A stretch of 64,000 nt of DNA, from positions 372,001 through 436,000 of the forward strand of contig NZ_FXTY01000005.1 in assembly GCF_900182745.1 (NCBI RefSeq), read 5' to 3'. The DNA comes from Shimia sagamensis (GTDB lineage: Bacteria > Pseudomonadota > Alphaproteobacteria > Rhodobacterales > Rhodobacteraceae). The translations under genes were made by a program, and so were the position numbers. The notes beneath the pieces were generated by a model that had not been told where the DNA came from, ran no database searches, and saw nothing but the letters and a program-made list of their open reading frames with translations. Positions 17,330 to 26,185 of this stretch are shown piece by piece; within the stretch, counting starts at the first letter, position 1; each line of letters starts with the position of its first letter.

Positions 17330-18595
17330 ATGTCTTTGTTAAAATCCTGGATCGCAAGCGCCAACGACGCTGCTTGCCCCTTCCCACTCAACAACCTGCC
17401 GTATGGCGTCTTCTCCGTCGGCGATGGTGAACTGCGCTGTGGTACGGCCATTGGCGACCGCATCATCGATCTCACGGGGCTGGAAGAAATCAGCACCCTG
17501 CGCGCCGATCCGGACGCCGATGTTCTGGATGCCCCCTATTGGAACGACTTCATGGAGTTGGGCCCAGAGGCTTGGGCCACATACCGCGCCAAGCTTCAGA
17601 AAATGCTCTCAGCGGACGCCCCCGAGGACGTCCAGGAGGCTCTGACCTATTTTTCTCTGCCACTGGCAGACGCCACGCTGCACATGCCAATGGCGGTGAG
17701 TGAATACACCGATTTTTACGCCGGTCGTCACCACGCCACCAACGTTGGCACCATGTTCCGCGGCGCCGAAAACGCCCTACCGCCCAACTGGTTGCACATC
17801 CCCATTGGCTACAATGGTCGCGCCTCCTCCGTGGTGGTGTCTGGCACCGATGTCCGCCGTCCTTGGGGCCAGCTCAAATCCCCGGATCACGACACGCCCG
17901 CCTTCCTGCCGTGTCGTCGCTTCGACATCGAGCTGGAAATGGGCGCAATTGTTGGCCAGTTCTCCGACCACCCAGTGACCGTGCAAGAAGCCGACGACAT
18001 GATCTTTGGCTACGTGCTGCTCAACGACTGGTCCGCGCGTGACATTCAAGCCTGGGAATACCAACCGCTTGGCCCGTTCCAAGCCAAAGCCACCGCCACC
18101 TCGATTTCTCCATGGATCGTGACCAAGGCTGCGCTGGAACCCTTCCGCACCGATACGCCCGAGCGCGAATTTGAGCTGCTCGATCACCTCAAAGACGTTG
18201 GCCCGATGCTCTACGACATCGACCTGTCGGTGAGCATGGCCCCCGAAGGCACAGAGGCAACCGAGATCGCCCGTACCAACTACAGTCAGATGTACTATTC
18301 CGCTGCGCAACAACTGGCGCATCACAGCACCTCTGGCTGCCCAATGAACGCAGGCGATCTGTTGGGCTCCGGCACCATCTCCGGCCCCACAAAACCGGAA
18401 CGTGGCAGTCTTTTGGAACTCAGCTGGGGCGGAAAAGAACCGCTGACCCTTGATAGTGGTGAGACCCGTACCTTCATTGAAGATGGAGACACGCTCACCC
18501 TCCATGGCGCAGCCAAAGGAGACGGGTACACAATCGGATTTGGTGACTGTACCGGCACACTTTTGCCCGCGCTTTCGGACCCTTTCGAAAGGTAA
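17330..18595 (+). CDS. fahA: Fumarylacetoacetase
   Basis: The 421-residue enzyme splits fumarylacetoacetate into fumarate and acetoacetate, the last step of homogentisate breakdown. It has the N-terminal SH3-like domain (PYGVFSVGDGELRCGTAIGDRIIDL) and the catalytic domain with YTDFYAGRHHATNVGTMFRG, FDIELEMGAIVG and NDWSARDIQAWEY, which carry the metal-binding acidic residues and catalytic His. The length is normal. AAGGAAA lies before the ATG, 21 bp after the MBL gene. The isomerase maiA, expected between hmgA and fahA in function, is not in this cluster. Confidence 0.96.
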   Translation: MSLLKSWIASANDAACPFPLNNLPYGVFSVGDGELRCGTAIGDRIIDLTGLEEISTLRADPDADVLDAPYWNDFMELGPEAWATYRAKLQKMLSADAPEDVQEALTYFSLPLADATLHMPMAVSEYTDFYAGRHHATNVGTMFRGAENALPPNWLHIPIGYNGRASSVVVSGTDVRRPWGQLKSPDHDTPAFLPCRRFDIELEMGAIVGQFSDHPVTVQEADDMIFGYVLLNDWSARDIQAWEYQPLGPFQAKATATSISPWIVTKAALEPFRTDTPEREFELLDHLKDVGPMLYDIDLSVSMAPEGTEATEIARTNYSQMYYSAAQQLAHHSTSGCPMNAGDLLGSGTISGPTKPERGSLLELSWGGKEPLTLDSGETRTFIEDGDTLTLHGAAKGDGYTIGFGDCTGTLLPALSDPFER

Positions 18596-18600
18596 GACCT

Positions 18601-19152
18601 ATGCCTGCTCACCCCCGCTACGTTGGATATATCGCACAAAGTCTGGACGGCTTCATTGCCACGCCGGATGGTGGGGTGGGCTGGCTTGATCCCTTCAACG
18701 CAGCTCTTGCGGAATGCAGCTGCGAAGACGCGGGTGGCTACAATGCCTTCATCGAAGAGGTGGACGCGGTTCTGATGGGCCGCGCCACCTATCGACAGGT
18801 GATGGGCTGGGGGTGGCCTTATGGCGACCGAGCGGGCTACGTGCTGACCCACCGCCACGACTACAAAGGCGACCACATCACCGCCGCCGGCCCCATCGAT
18901 GGTCTGCGTGCTGCCATTGAGGCCAACGGCCACCAAAAAGTCTGGATCATGGGCGGCGGCGAAACCCAACGCGCCGCGCTGGATGTGGGCATGTTTGACG
19001 AGATTTCGGTTTTTGTCATGCCCACCATCCTCGGCGACGGCTTGCCCTGTTTTGCCAAGGGGGCACAGCAAAACCTGACCCTCAAGGCTTCCAGCCAAAA
19101 ACCCGGCGGCATTCTGCAACTTGATTATACTTTCAAGGACCTTGCGGCCTAA
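18601..19152 (+). CDS. Dihydrofolate-reductase-like (RibD C-terminal) protein
   Basis: This 183-residue protein belongs to the DHFR/RibD_C superfamily. Key segments are YIAQSLDGFIATPDGGVGWLD, VLMGRATYRQVMGWGWPYG and KVWIMGGGETQRAALDVGMFDEISVFVMPTILGDG. These proteins are NADPH-dependent reductases or unstudied homologues. It starts 5 bp after the fahA stop, so it is in the same operon. Its link to homogentisate breakdown is unclear; reduction of a pathway by-product is one guess. Confidence 0.85.
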   Translation: MPAHPRYVGYIAQSLDGFIATPDGGVGWLDPFNAALAECSCEDAGGYNAFIEEVDAVLMGRATYRQVMGWGWPYGDRAGYVLTHRHDYKGDHITAAGPIDGLRAAIEANGHQKVWIMGGGETQRAALDVGMFDEISVFVMPTILGDGLPCFAKGAQQNLTLKASSQKPGGILQLDYTFKDLAA

Positions 19153-19195
19153 GCTATGCACTCATTGATTGCCGTTTTTTAGGACCTGTTTTGCC

Positions 19196-19681
19196 ATGAC
19201 CGAATTCCTGACCGGCTGCACCCACTTCGGACACACCCAAGTGCTGCGCAAAGGCAATCGCCCGTTTGCGTCCGTTGAAGAGATGGACGCCACACTGATC
19301 GTCAATTGGAACGCCGTGGTTGGCAAAGACGACACCGTCTATCACCTTGGGGATTTTGCCTGGCCGCGGGATCGCCCCCGTGAACCCTATCTCGCACAGC
19401 TCAACGGAACCATCATCTGCCTCAATGGCAACCGCGACGAACCGGATTGGGGCCGTGATCTGATCACACTCAAACGCAATGATCGCGAGATTGTGCTGTT
19501 TCACTATCCCATCGAGGAGTGGAACGGCTGGTGGCGCGGCACCCTGCACTTCCACTGCCACACCCACGACACCGCATTCCACAGCGCCCCGCGCCGCGGC
19601 AATGTTGGGGTTGAAGCTCATAATTACACGCCCATCCGTCTCGACTGGGCGGTTGACCAACTTCTACAAAAGGACCGCTGA
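19196..19681 (+). CDS. Metallophosphoesterase-like protein with altered metal motifs
   Basis: The 161-residue protein follows the small calcineurin-like phosphoesterase pattern: TGCTHFGHTQVLRKGNRPF, NWNAVVGKDDTVYHLGDFAW, LNGNRDEPDW, and HFHCHTHD. Two usual metal or catalytic residues differ. The Asp of the first motif (normally SDTHFGH) is Cys, and the His of GNHD is Arg. The enzyme may bind metal differently or be inactive. The ATG at 19196 is chosen because homology starts there. It lies 43 bp after the DHFR-like gene and 2 bp before the next. Confidence 0.75.
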   Translation: MTEFLTGCTHFGHTQVLRKGNRPFASVEEMDATLIVNWNAVVGKDDTVYHLGDFAWPRDRPREPYLAQLNGTIICLNGNRDEPDWGRDLITLKRNDREIVLFHYPIEEWNGWWRGTLHFHCHTHDTAFHSAPRRGNVGVEAHNYTPIRLDWAVDQLLQKDR

Positions 19682-19683
19682 CC

Positions 19684-20634
19684 ATGGCAAAAGCCTTCGC
19701 CTCCCAAGGGGACATGACCGAGAAAAAGACCTCTTTCACCGAGGTTGGGGAGGGTCTCTACGCCTTCACCGCCGAAGGGGACCCAAACTCCGGAGTGATC
19801 ATCGGCGACGACAGCGTGATGATTGTCGAGGCACAGGCCACGCCACGTCTGGCCAACAAGGTCATTGAATGTGTGCGCTCTGTCACTGACAAACCGATCT
19901 CCCATGTGGTGCTGACCCACTATCACGCCGTACGCGTGCTGGGCGCGTCGGCCTATGGTGCGGATCAGATTATCATGGGCGACGCCGCCCGCGCCATGGT
20001 GGTGGAACGTGGTCAAGAAGACTGGGACAGCGAGTTCCAGCGCTTTCCGCGTCTGTTTGAAGGCCACGAAAGCATCCCCGGCCTGACCTACCCCACCACC
20101 ACTTTTTCTGACGACATGACCGTCTACCTCGGCAACCGCCGCGTTGACCTCATGCATCTGGGCCGCGCCCACACCGCCGGCGACATCGTCATCCATGTGC
20201 CGGACCAAAATGTCATGTTCACCGGTGACATCGTCGAATACCACTCCGCCTGCTACTGCGGCGACGGGCATTTTGCCGACTGGGGTGACACGCTCGACAA
20301 CATTGCATCGTTTGACGTGGACGCCATTGCCCCCGGTCGCGGCGACGCGCTTGTGGGAAAAAAGATGGTCAACGCCGCCATCGAAAACACCCGGGACTTT
20401 GTCGAAAGCACCTACCGCCCCGCGGCCAAGGTTGCGGCACGCGGCGGTACGCTAAAAGAAGCTTGGGACGCGGTGCGCGCCGAATGTGACCCGAAGTTCG
20501 CGGACTACGCGATTTATGAGCACTGCCTGCCGTTTAACGTCGCCCGTGCCTATGACGAAGCCCGCGGCATTGACACGCCCCGCATCTGGACCGCCCAGCG
20601 CGATCTGGAGATGTGGGAGGCATTGCAGGGTTGA
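19684..20634 (+). CDS. MBL-fold protein with degenerate metal motif
   Basis: This 316-residue metallo-beta-lactamase-fold protein has VVLTHYHAVRVLGASAYGA, where the usual HxHxDH has become HxHxVR, so two of the normal zinc ligands are missing. The later ligands are kept: LGRAHTAGDIVIH and MFTGDIVEYHSACY. The C-terminal third is a helical extension. The retained motif pattern suggests a one-metal or specialised site rather than decay. It begins 2 bp after the phosphoesterase-like gene in the homogentisate operon. The substrate is unknown; a lactone or thioester linked to the pathway is possible. Confidence 0.8.
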   Translation: MAKAFASQGDMTEKKTSFTEVGEGLYAFTAEGDPNSGVIIGDDSVMIVEAQATPRLANKVIECVRSVTDKPISHVVLTHYHAVRVLGASAYGADQIIMGDAARAMVVERGQEDWDSEFQRFPRLFEGHESIPGLTYPTTTFSDDMTVYLGNRRVDLMHLGRAHTAGDIVIHVPDQNVMFTGDIVEYHSACYCGDGHFADWGDTLDNIASFDVDAIAPGRGDALVGKKMVNAAIENTRDFVESTYRPAAKVAARGGTLKEAWDAVRAECDPKFADYAIYEHCLPFNVARAYDEARGIDTPRIWTAQRDLEMWEALQG

Positions 20635-20662
20635 GACAAATCCCCGCGTCCTTGATCTAAGT

Positions 20663-20691
20663 CGTGGCGCGCGGTTTATCTCCGCGCCACG
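20663..20691 (+). repeat. Intercistronic stem-loop before the FAD monooxygenase
   Basis: CGTGGCGCG and CGCGCCACG form a perfect 9-bp stem with an 11-nt loop between two co-directional genes. No T-run follows. It may protect or separate mRNA segments. Confidence 0.55.
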
Positions 20692-20734
20692 CTAACCCCC
20701 AACAAACGTGCCCGTTATTGGGAGGAGGAGCCCC

Positions 20735-22345
20735 ATGAGCAAGATTTTTGACGTCCCGCTCTACGCCTATGAGCATAGCCCGGATCAAGACGAAGGCATG
20801 CCCGCCCGTCATCCGGTGGTGATCATTGGCGCAGGTCCCGTAGGCCTCGCCACCGCCATTGATTTGGCGCAGCAAGGCATCAAAACCGTCATTCTGGACG
20901 ACAACGACCGCGTGTCTTTTGGCTCACGCGCCATTTGTTTTGCCAAACGCCCATTGGAAATTCTCGACCGTCTTGGCTGTGGCGAAGCCATGGTCAAACG
21001 TGGCGTACAATGGGACACAGGTAAGGTCTTCTTTGACACCCGGCAGGTCTATGAGTTCAGCCTGACCGAAGAAGAAGGCCATAAAAACCCCGCCTTTATC
21101 AACCTGCAGCAATACACCTTTGAGCAGGTTTTGGTCGAGCGCATCCGCGAGATGCAGGCCGAAGGTGCCCCTATCGAAATTCGCGGCCGCAACAAGGTCG
21201 AAGCCATTGGCCAACACGACACCCATGTGACGCTTGAGGTGGAGACCCCGGAAGGCAGCTACACCATTGAGGCCGAATGGCTGGTGGCCTGTGACGGTGC
21301 AAATTCCCCCACCCGCCGCATGTTGGGTCTCGATTTTGACGGGCAGGTGTTTGAAGACAACTTCCTGATTGCCGATGTGGTGATGAAAGCCGATTTCCCG
21401 TCAGAGCGTTGGTTCTGGTTTGATCCGCCGTTTAACCGCGGCCAATCTGCCCTGCTGCACAAACAGCCGGACAACGTCTGGCGGATTGATTTGCAACTGG
21501 GCCGTGACATCGACAAAGAGCGTGAAAAACGCCCTGAAAACGTGGTGCCGCGCCTCAAAGCCATGCTGGGGGATGACGCGGAATTCGACCTCGAATGGGT
21601 CAGCATCTACACCTTCCAATGTTGCCGCATGGAACGCTTCCGCCACGGCCGCACGCTCTTTGCGGGTGACTCTGCCCACCAAGTCTCGCCCTTTGGCGCC
21701 CGTGGTGCCAACTCCGGCTTGCAAGACGCCGACAACATCGCTTGGAAACTGAAACTGGTGCTGGAGGGCAACGCGCCAGACACACTGATGGACAGCTACA
21801 ACATTGAACGCGTGTATGGCGCGGAGGAAAACATCCTCAACTCCACCCGCTCCACCGAGTTCATCACGCCCAAATCCGAGATGAGCCGCATCCTGCGCGA
21901 CGCGGTGCTGGACCTCTCTGCCCATCACGCCTTTGCGCAGCCATTGGTCAACTCTGGCCGCCTCTCCGTGCCCTGCACCTATGACGGTAGCATGCTCAAC
22001 TCTGCAGACGCCCTTGCGGCACCAGACCTCACCCGCCCCGGCAGCCCGTGCCCGGACGCGCCTTTGGGAGACGACCATCTGCTCAACAAGCTGGGCAACA
22101 GTTTCGTTTTGTTGACCATCGATGCTGATGCGCCTGATAGCTTTGAAGAAGACGGTGTCACCGCCACACGCCTCGCTCTCTCAGCACGTGACGATCCATC
22201 GCTCACGCTAAAGCGGCAATACCTCGGCGATGCCACCAGCGGCATCTATTTGATTCGACCGGACCAACACGTCGCCGCACGCCGCGAATCTTTTGATGAG
22301 CCTCATTTCCGCGCTGCATTGCGTCGCGCCACAGGCAAGGAGTGA
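20735..22345 (+). CDS. FAD-dependent aromatic monooxygenase (MhpA-like)
   Basis: The 536-residue flavoprotein is a group A aromatic hydroxylase. It has the FAD-binding GxGxxG (VVIIGAGPVGLATAIDLAQQG) at about residue 30, the DG motif WLVACDGANSPTRRMLG, and the second FAD motif TLFAGDSAHQVSPFGARGANSGLQDADNIAWKL. Length and pattern fit the MhpA/phenol-hydroxylase-like group. A GGAGGAGGAG ribosome-binding site precedes the ATG. In this context it could make homogentisate by hydroxylating a hydroxyphenylacetate; that is inferred. A DUF2783 gene follows 4 bp later. Confidence 0.88.
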   Translation: MSKIFDVPLYAYEHSPDQDEGMPARHPVVIIGAGPVGLATAIDLAQQGIKTVILDDNDRVSFGSRAICFAKRPLEILDRLGCGEAMVKRGVQWDTGKVFFDTRQVYEFSLTEEEGHKNPAFINLQQYTFEQVLVERIREMQAEGAPIEIRGRNKVEAIGQHDTHVTLEVETPEGSYTIEAEWLVACDGANSPTRRMLGLDFDGQVFEDNFLIADVVMKADFPSERWFWFDPPFNRGQSALLHKQPDNVWRIDLQLGRDIDKEREKRPENVVPRLKAMLGDDAEFDLEWVSIYTFQCCRMERFRHGRTLFAGDSAHQVSPFGARGANSGLQDADNIAWKLKLVLEGNAPDTLMDSYNIERVYGAEENILNSTRSTEFITPKSEMSRILRDAVLDLSAHHAFAQPLVNSGRLSVPCTYDGSMLNSADALAAPDLTRPGSPCPDAPLGDDHLLNKLGNSFVLLTIDADAPDSFEEDGVTATRLALSARDDPSLTLKRQYLGDATSGIYLIRPDQHVAARRESFDEPHFRAALRRATGKE

Positions 22346-22349
22346 TCTG

Positions 22350-22556
22350 ATGTCTGACAAACTGATCCTGAGCCCAAATCTGGACAACGCGGACGGCTTC
22401 TTTGACGCCCTCGCCCGCGCCCATGATGGCCTTGAGAAATCCACCAGCGATGCGCTCAATGCCCGGCTGATTTTTCTGCTCGCCAACCACATTGGTGACG
22501 ATGAGGTGCTGACTGAAGCCCTGAAGGCGGCACAGACCAGTGGCCACAACCGATAA
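22350..22556 (+). CDS. DUF2783 small protein
   Basis: This 68-residue protein (LSPNLDNADGFFDALARAHDGLEKSTSDALNARLIFLLANHIGDDEVL) matches the DUF2783 pattern, a small helical domain often encoded next to FAD monooxygenases of this type. It begins 4 bp after the monooxygenase with CAAGGAGTG ahead of it, so expression is likely coupled. It may be an accessory subunit; the function is unknown. Confidence 0.75.
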   Translation: MSDKLILSPNLDNADGFFDALARAHDGLEKSTSDALNARLIFLLANHIGDDEVLTEALKAAQTSGHNR

Positions 22557-22638
22557 GAAATCCACATGTACACGGTGCTTTAAGGCTGCAGGCACCCTTT
22601 GCCAGAGTTCCTGTGGACTGCTTTGAAAGAGAGCTTCG

Positions 22639-22659
22639 CGCGTCAGGTTATCTGACGCG
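22639..22659 (+). repeat. Stem-loop after the catabolic gene run
   Basis: CGCGTCAG and CTGACGCG form a perfect 8-bp stem with a 5-nt loop, 83 nt after the DUF2783 gene and before a convergent regulator. There is no T-run, so it is at best an atypical terminator. Confidence 0.4.
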
Positions 22660-22731
22660 TGATCCGTAAGGCGTCGTGCCGCTCTGGACACCGACAATGC
22701 ACATCCGGACAAAACCCGCCCTGACTAGATT

Positions 22732-23172
22732 CTAGAGATCAATCTCATTCAAATCATTGAGCAAATCCAAAAGCTGCTCATAGCGATCCGTGCCAAGGTG
22801 GTCGCGCAGTTTTCCCGCATAGCTCTTGGCCGCAGGAATGTTGTCCGCAATCAAACGACAGCCGTCTGAGGTGGCCTTGATCACTTGCCGACGGCCATCC
22901 TGCTCATCCCGCGCCCGCGTGATGAAGCCCTTTTCCTCAAGCTTCTGCAAAATCCGTGTCAGGCTTGGCAGCAGCAACACCGCCCGATCCGCAATTGTGG
23001 TGGGATCCATCGGGCCTTCTTCGACCAGAACCCGCACCACGCGCCACTGCTGTTCAGTCACCCCTGCATCGGCAAGCAATAATCGTGCCGGTTTCATCAC
23101 CTTCTCTCTGGCGCGCAGTAACGCGATTGGAAGCGATTGAGATGTATCGGGAATATTGGTCTTGCCTGTCAT
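22732..23172 (-). CDS. hpaR: MarR family regulator, HpaR-like
   Basis: The 146-residue protein resembles HpaR, the repressor of homoprotocatechuate pathways. Features are SLPIALLRAREKVMKPARLLLADAGVTEQQWRVVRVLVEEGPMDPTTIADRAVLLLPSLTRILQKLEEKGFITRARDEQDGRR. The ATG at 23172 is preferred over an in-frame GTG 15 bp upstream, although no strong ribosome-binding site is seen for either. It is divergent from the ABC transporter operon and convergent with the catabolic genes, so it probably controls one or both in response to an aromatic acid. Confidence 0.85.
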   Translation of the reverse strand: MTGKTNIPDTSQSLPIALLRAREKVMKPARLLLADAGVTEQQWRVVRVLVEEGPMDPTTIADRAVLLLPSLTRILQKLEEKGFITRARDEQDGRRQVIKATSDGCRLIADNIPAAKSYAGKLRDHLGTDRYEQLLDLLNDLNEIDL

Positions 23173-23407
23173 GTTACATACATGCACTGGAATGTTTCAA
23201 AAGGCAATTTGTTTGGGTGTGACATCCTTGCATTGCGACGCCACGTGACGGACACATCCGCCATCTCGTCATGCATGAAATTGGTCTGGTTTCCCCTCCG
23301 GCGTCGACCTACGTAATTTCCCCGAATTGACCCTTTTTGCCTCGGCCACCTACCATGACCACAATCGCCGCAATCCAAATTGCGGTTGAGTTCAGGGAGG
23401 AACACTC

Positions 23408-24580
23408 ATGAAGAAATGGCTCATCTCGGGCGCGATTTCTGCTTTGGCGCTGACCAGCGCCGCATCCGCAGACATCAAGATCGCCCATGTTTATGGCAAA
23501 ACCGGCCCCTATGAGGCTTACGCCAAGCAATCCCACGACGGTCTGATGCTGGGTCTGGAGTACGCCACCGGCGGCACCATGGAGATAAACGGCGAAAAAA
23601 TCGTCGTGATCGAGAAAGACACCCAGCTCAAGCCCGACAACGGCAAAGCCCTGCTCGAAGAAGCATATGGCGACGACGAAGTGGACCTCGCTGTTGGCCC
23701 GGTCAGCTCCGGCGTGGCACTCGCCATGCTGCCAGTGGCAGAAGAATACGAAAAACTGCTGATTGTGGAGCCCGCCGTAGCCGATAGCATCACCGGCGCC
23801 AACTACAACCGCTACATCTTCCGCACCGGCCGCAACAGCTCGCAAGACGCCGTGGCCAACGCCATCGCTCTCGCCGGTGAAGACGTGCACATTGCCACGC
23901 TGGCGCAAGACTACGCTTTTGGCCGTGACGGCATCTCCGCCTTCCGCGAAGCACTCGAAGGTCAGGGGCAGTCGATCACGCATGAAGAATACGTACCCAC
24001 CGACACCACCGACTTCACCGCTGCGGCAGAGCGTATCTTTACCGCGATGAAAGACCTTGAGGGCGACAAAAAGCTCTTCATCATCTGGGCCGGTGGCGGC
24101 AATCCAATGGGCAAAATTCAGGCCATGGACCCGTCGCGTTTTGGCGTTGAGATCGCCACAGGCGGCAACATCTTGGCCGCAATGAAAGCCTACAAAGATT
24201 TCCCGGGCCTCGAAGGCGCAACCTACTACTACTATGACATCCCGAAAAACGACGTAAACAACTGGCTGGTGAAAACCCACCAGGACCGTTTTGGCACCCC
24301 GCCTGATTTCTTCACCGCAGGTGGCATGTCCGCAGGCATCGCCGTGGTTGAAGCGATCAAAAAGGCCGGTGGCACCGACACCGAAGAGCTGATCACCGCG
24401 ATGGAAGGCATGGAGTGGGAGACCCCCAAAGGCACCATGAAGTTCCGTGCCGAAGACCATCAGGCGATGCAGACCATGTACCACTTCAAGATCAAAGTGG
24501 ACGACAACGTCGAATGGGCCATCCCGGAGCTTGTACGCGAGCTGTCGATCGACGACCTGCCAATCCCGGTCCGCAACTAA
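23408..24580 (+). CDS. ABC transporter substrate-binding protein, branched-chain amino acid type
   Basis: This 390-residue periplasmic protein has a clear signal peptide (MKKWLISGAISALALTSAASA) and a LivJ-like fold. Segments include DIKIAHVYGKTGPYEAYAKQSHDGL, DEVDLAVGPVSSGVALAMLPVAEEYEKLLIVEPAVADSI and YIFRTGRNSSQDAVANAIALAG. GGGAGG precedes the ATG. It heads a five-gene uptake operon. Many LivJ-type proteins bind aromatic acids, and the position next to homogentisate genes and an HpaR-like regulator makes an aromatic acid the likely cargo, though an amino acid is not excluded. Confidence 0.9.
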   Translation: MKKWLISGAISALALTSAASADIKIAHVYGKTGPYEAYAKQSHDGLMLGLEYATGGTMEINGEKIVVIEKDTQLKPDNGKALLEEAYGDDEVDLAVGPVSSGVALAMLPVAEEYEKLLIVEPAVADSITGANYNRYIFRTGRNSSQDAVANAIALAGEDVHIATLAQDYAFGRDGISAFREALEGQGQSITHEEYVPTDTTDFTAAAERIFTAMKDLEGDKKLFIIWAGGGNPMGKIQAMDPSRFGVEIATGGNILAAMKAYKDFPGLEGATYYYYDIPKNDVNNWLVKTHQDRFGTPPDFFTAGGMSAGIAVVEAIKKAGGTDTEELITAMEGMEWETPKGTMKFRAEDHQAMQTMYHFKIKVDDNVEWAIPELVRELSIDDLPIPVRN

Positions 24581-24600
24581 GACCGTCACTTTATCTCCAT

Positions 24601-24632
24601 GGCTGGTTCCGGACTTTGTGCCGGGGCCAGCC
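24601..24632 (+). repeat. Stem-loop between binding-protein and ATPase genes
   Basis: GGCTGGTTCCGG and CCGGGGCCAGCC form a 12-bp stem (two G-U pairs) with an 8-nt loop, 20 nt after the binding-protein gene. No T-run follows. Hairpins here commonly stabilise the abundant binding-protein mRNA relative to the rest of the operon. Confidence 0.6.
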
Positions 24633-24659
24633 TCCTTTCCCTCTTAGGGACCGCACAAA

Positions 24660-25436
24660 ATGCCCCACCCCATTCTGGAAACCACCGACCTGACCGTGCG
24701 CTTTGGCGGTCACGTGGCGGTTGACCACATCACCTGCAACTTCAACGCGGGCGAATTGACCGCAATTGTTGGCCCCAACGGTGCAGGTAAAACCACCTAT
24801 TTCAATCTGATCTCCGGTCAAATTCCCGTCTCCGAAGGCCACGTAAAGTTAAACGGCACCGACATCACCCGCATGTCTGTGGCCCAGCGCACCCACCGCG
24901 GCATTGGCCGCGCCTTCCAGCTCACCAACCTGTTCCCAAACCTCTCCGTGCTGGAAAACATCCGCCTTGTGGTGCAATCAAAAGCGGGTCGCGGCTTCAA
25001 CATCCTGTCGATGGCCGACAGCCACGTTGAACTAACTGGCCCGGCCTATGAGTTGCTGGAGCGCATCAACATGACGGATCAGGCAGACCAAGTGGTCTCC
25101 GAACTGTCCCACGGCGACCAACGCAAACTGGAGGTCGCGCTGCTAATTGCGCTGGACCCGCTGGTCTATATGTTTGACGAACCCACTGCGGGCATGAGCG
25201 TGGACGAAGCCCCCGTGGTGCTTGACCTCATTGCCGACCTCAAAACCCGCAAAGACCGCGCCATCCTTCTTGTGGAGCACAAGATGGACGTGATCCGCAC
25301 CCTCGCGGACCGCATCATCGTGCTGCACAACGGCGCTTTGGCAGCCGATGGCGATCCCGCCGAAGTCATGGCGTCGGATGTGGTGCAAGAAGCCTACATG
25401 GGCCGCGATCTTGAGGAGGCTTTGGCCAATGTCTGA
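24660..25436 (+). CDS. livG: ABC transporter ATP-binding protein, LivG type
   Basis: The 258-residue ATPase has Walker A GPNGAGKTTYFNLISGQI, the LivG-specific THRGIGRAFQLTNLFPNLSVLENI, a signature variant LSHGDQRKLEVALLIALDP, and Walker B VYMFDEPTAGMS. The LSHGD signature differs from LSGGQ, as is usual in LivG. It powers the importer encoded by this operon. Its last 8 bp overlap the next ATPase gene. Confidence 0.93.
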   Translation: MPHPILETTDLTVRFGGHVAVDHITCNFNAGELTAIVGPNGAGKTTYFNLISGQIPVSEGHVKLNGTDITRMSVAQRTHRGIGRAFQLTNLFPNLSVLENIRLVVQSKAGRGFNILSMADSHVELTGPAYELLERINMTDQADQVVSELSHGDQRKLEVALLIALDPLVYMFDEPTAGMSVDEAPVVLDLIADLKTRKDRAILLVEHKMDVIRTLADRIIVLHNGALAADGDPAEVMASDVVQEAYMGRDLEEALANV

Positions 25437-26151
25437 TCCCATCCTGAAACTTGAGGGCGTGTTCACCAACATCGCCCAATATCACATCCTGCAAGGTGTC
25501 GAGCTGACCGTGCCGCGCGGCGAAGTCACCATGCTTCTGGGCCGCAACGGGGTGGGCAAAACCACCACTTTACGCACCATCATTGGCCACTGGCGCGCCC
25601 ATCAAGGCAGTGTGATGTTTGACGGCCAAGACATCACCAAACTGCCCACCCCAGCAATTGCCCGCGCTGGCATCGGCTTTGTGCCCGAAGACATGGGCAT
25701 CTTTGCTGATCTGACGGTGGAGGAAAACATGATCCTTGCCGCTATGTCTGGTGCAATTGACGACAGCCGTCTGCAATGGCTCTTCACCGTGTTTCCAGCG
25801 TTGGAAACCTTCTGGAAAAAAGACGCGGGCACATTGTCTGGTGGTCAGAAACAGATGTTGTCCATCGCCCGCGCCATGATCGAAGAGCGGGCGCTCTACC
25901 TAATTGACGAGCCCACCAAAGGCCTCGCGCCCGCAATCATCACCACCATGGCCCGCGCCATCAAAGAGCTGAAACAACAGGGGGCCTCGATCCTGTTGGT
26001 GGAGCAAAACTTTGCCGTGGCCAAAGCCCTGGGCGACAGCGCCAATGTGATGGACGACGGCCGCATGGCCTGGTCCGGTCAAATGTCCGAGCTGACCCAA
26101 AATGCCGAGCTGCAAGAGCGGCTGATGGGCCTCAGCATGGAGGCCCACTGA
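25429..26151 (+). CDS. livF: ABC transporter ATP-binding protein, LivF type
   Basis: This 240-residue ATPase has Walker A LGRNGVGKTTTLRTIIG, GIGFVPEDMGIFADLTVEENM, the signature LSGGQKQMLSIARAMIE and Walker B YLIDEPTKGLAP. The ATG at 25429 overlaps the livG end by 8 bp, and GAGGAGG lies just upstream, so translation is coupled. It pairs with LivG as the second nucleotide-binding subunit. Confidence 0.93.
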   Translation: MSDPILKLEGVFTNIAQYHILQGVELTVPRGEVTMLLGRNGVGKTTTLRTIIGHWRAHQGSVMFDGQDITKLPTPAIARAGIGFVPEDMGIFADLTVEENMILAAMSGAIDDSRLQWLFTVFPALETFWKKDAGTLSGGQKQMLSIARAMIEERALYLIDEPTKGLAPAIITTMARAIKELKQQGASILLVEQNFAVAKALGDSANVMDDGRMAWSGQMSELTQNAELQERLMGLSMEAH

Positions 26152-26185
26152 TGTCCCCGAACACACTTAAACTGGAGGTCCGCCC

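Noticed and set aside
23309..24589. 426-codon open frame antisense to the substrate-binding protein gene
   Set aside because: It mirrors a well-recognised gene in GC-rich DNA and lacks any family pattern or ribosome-binding site. It is a shadow.
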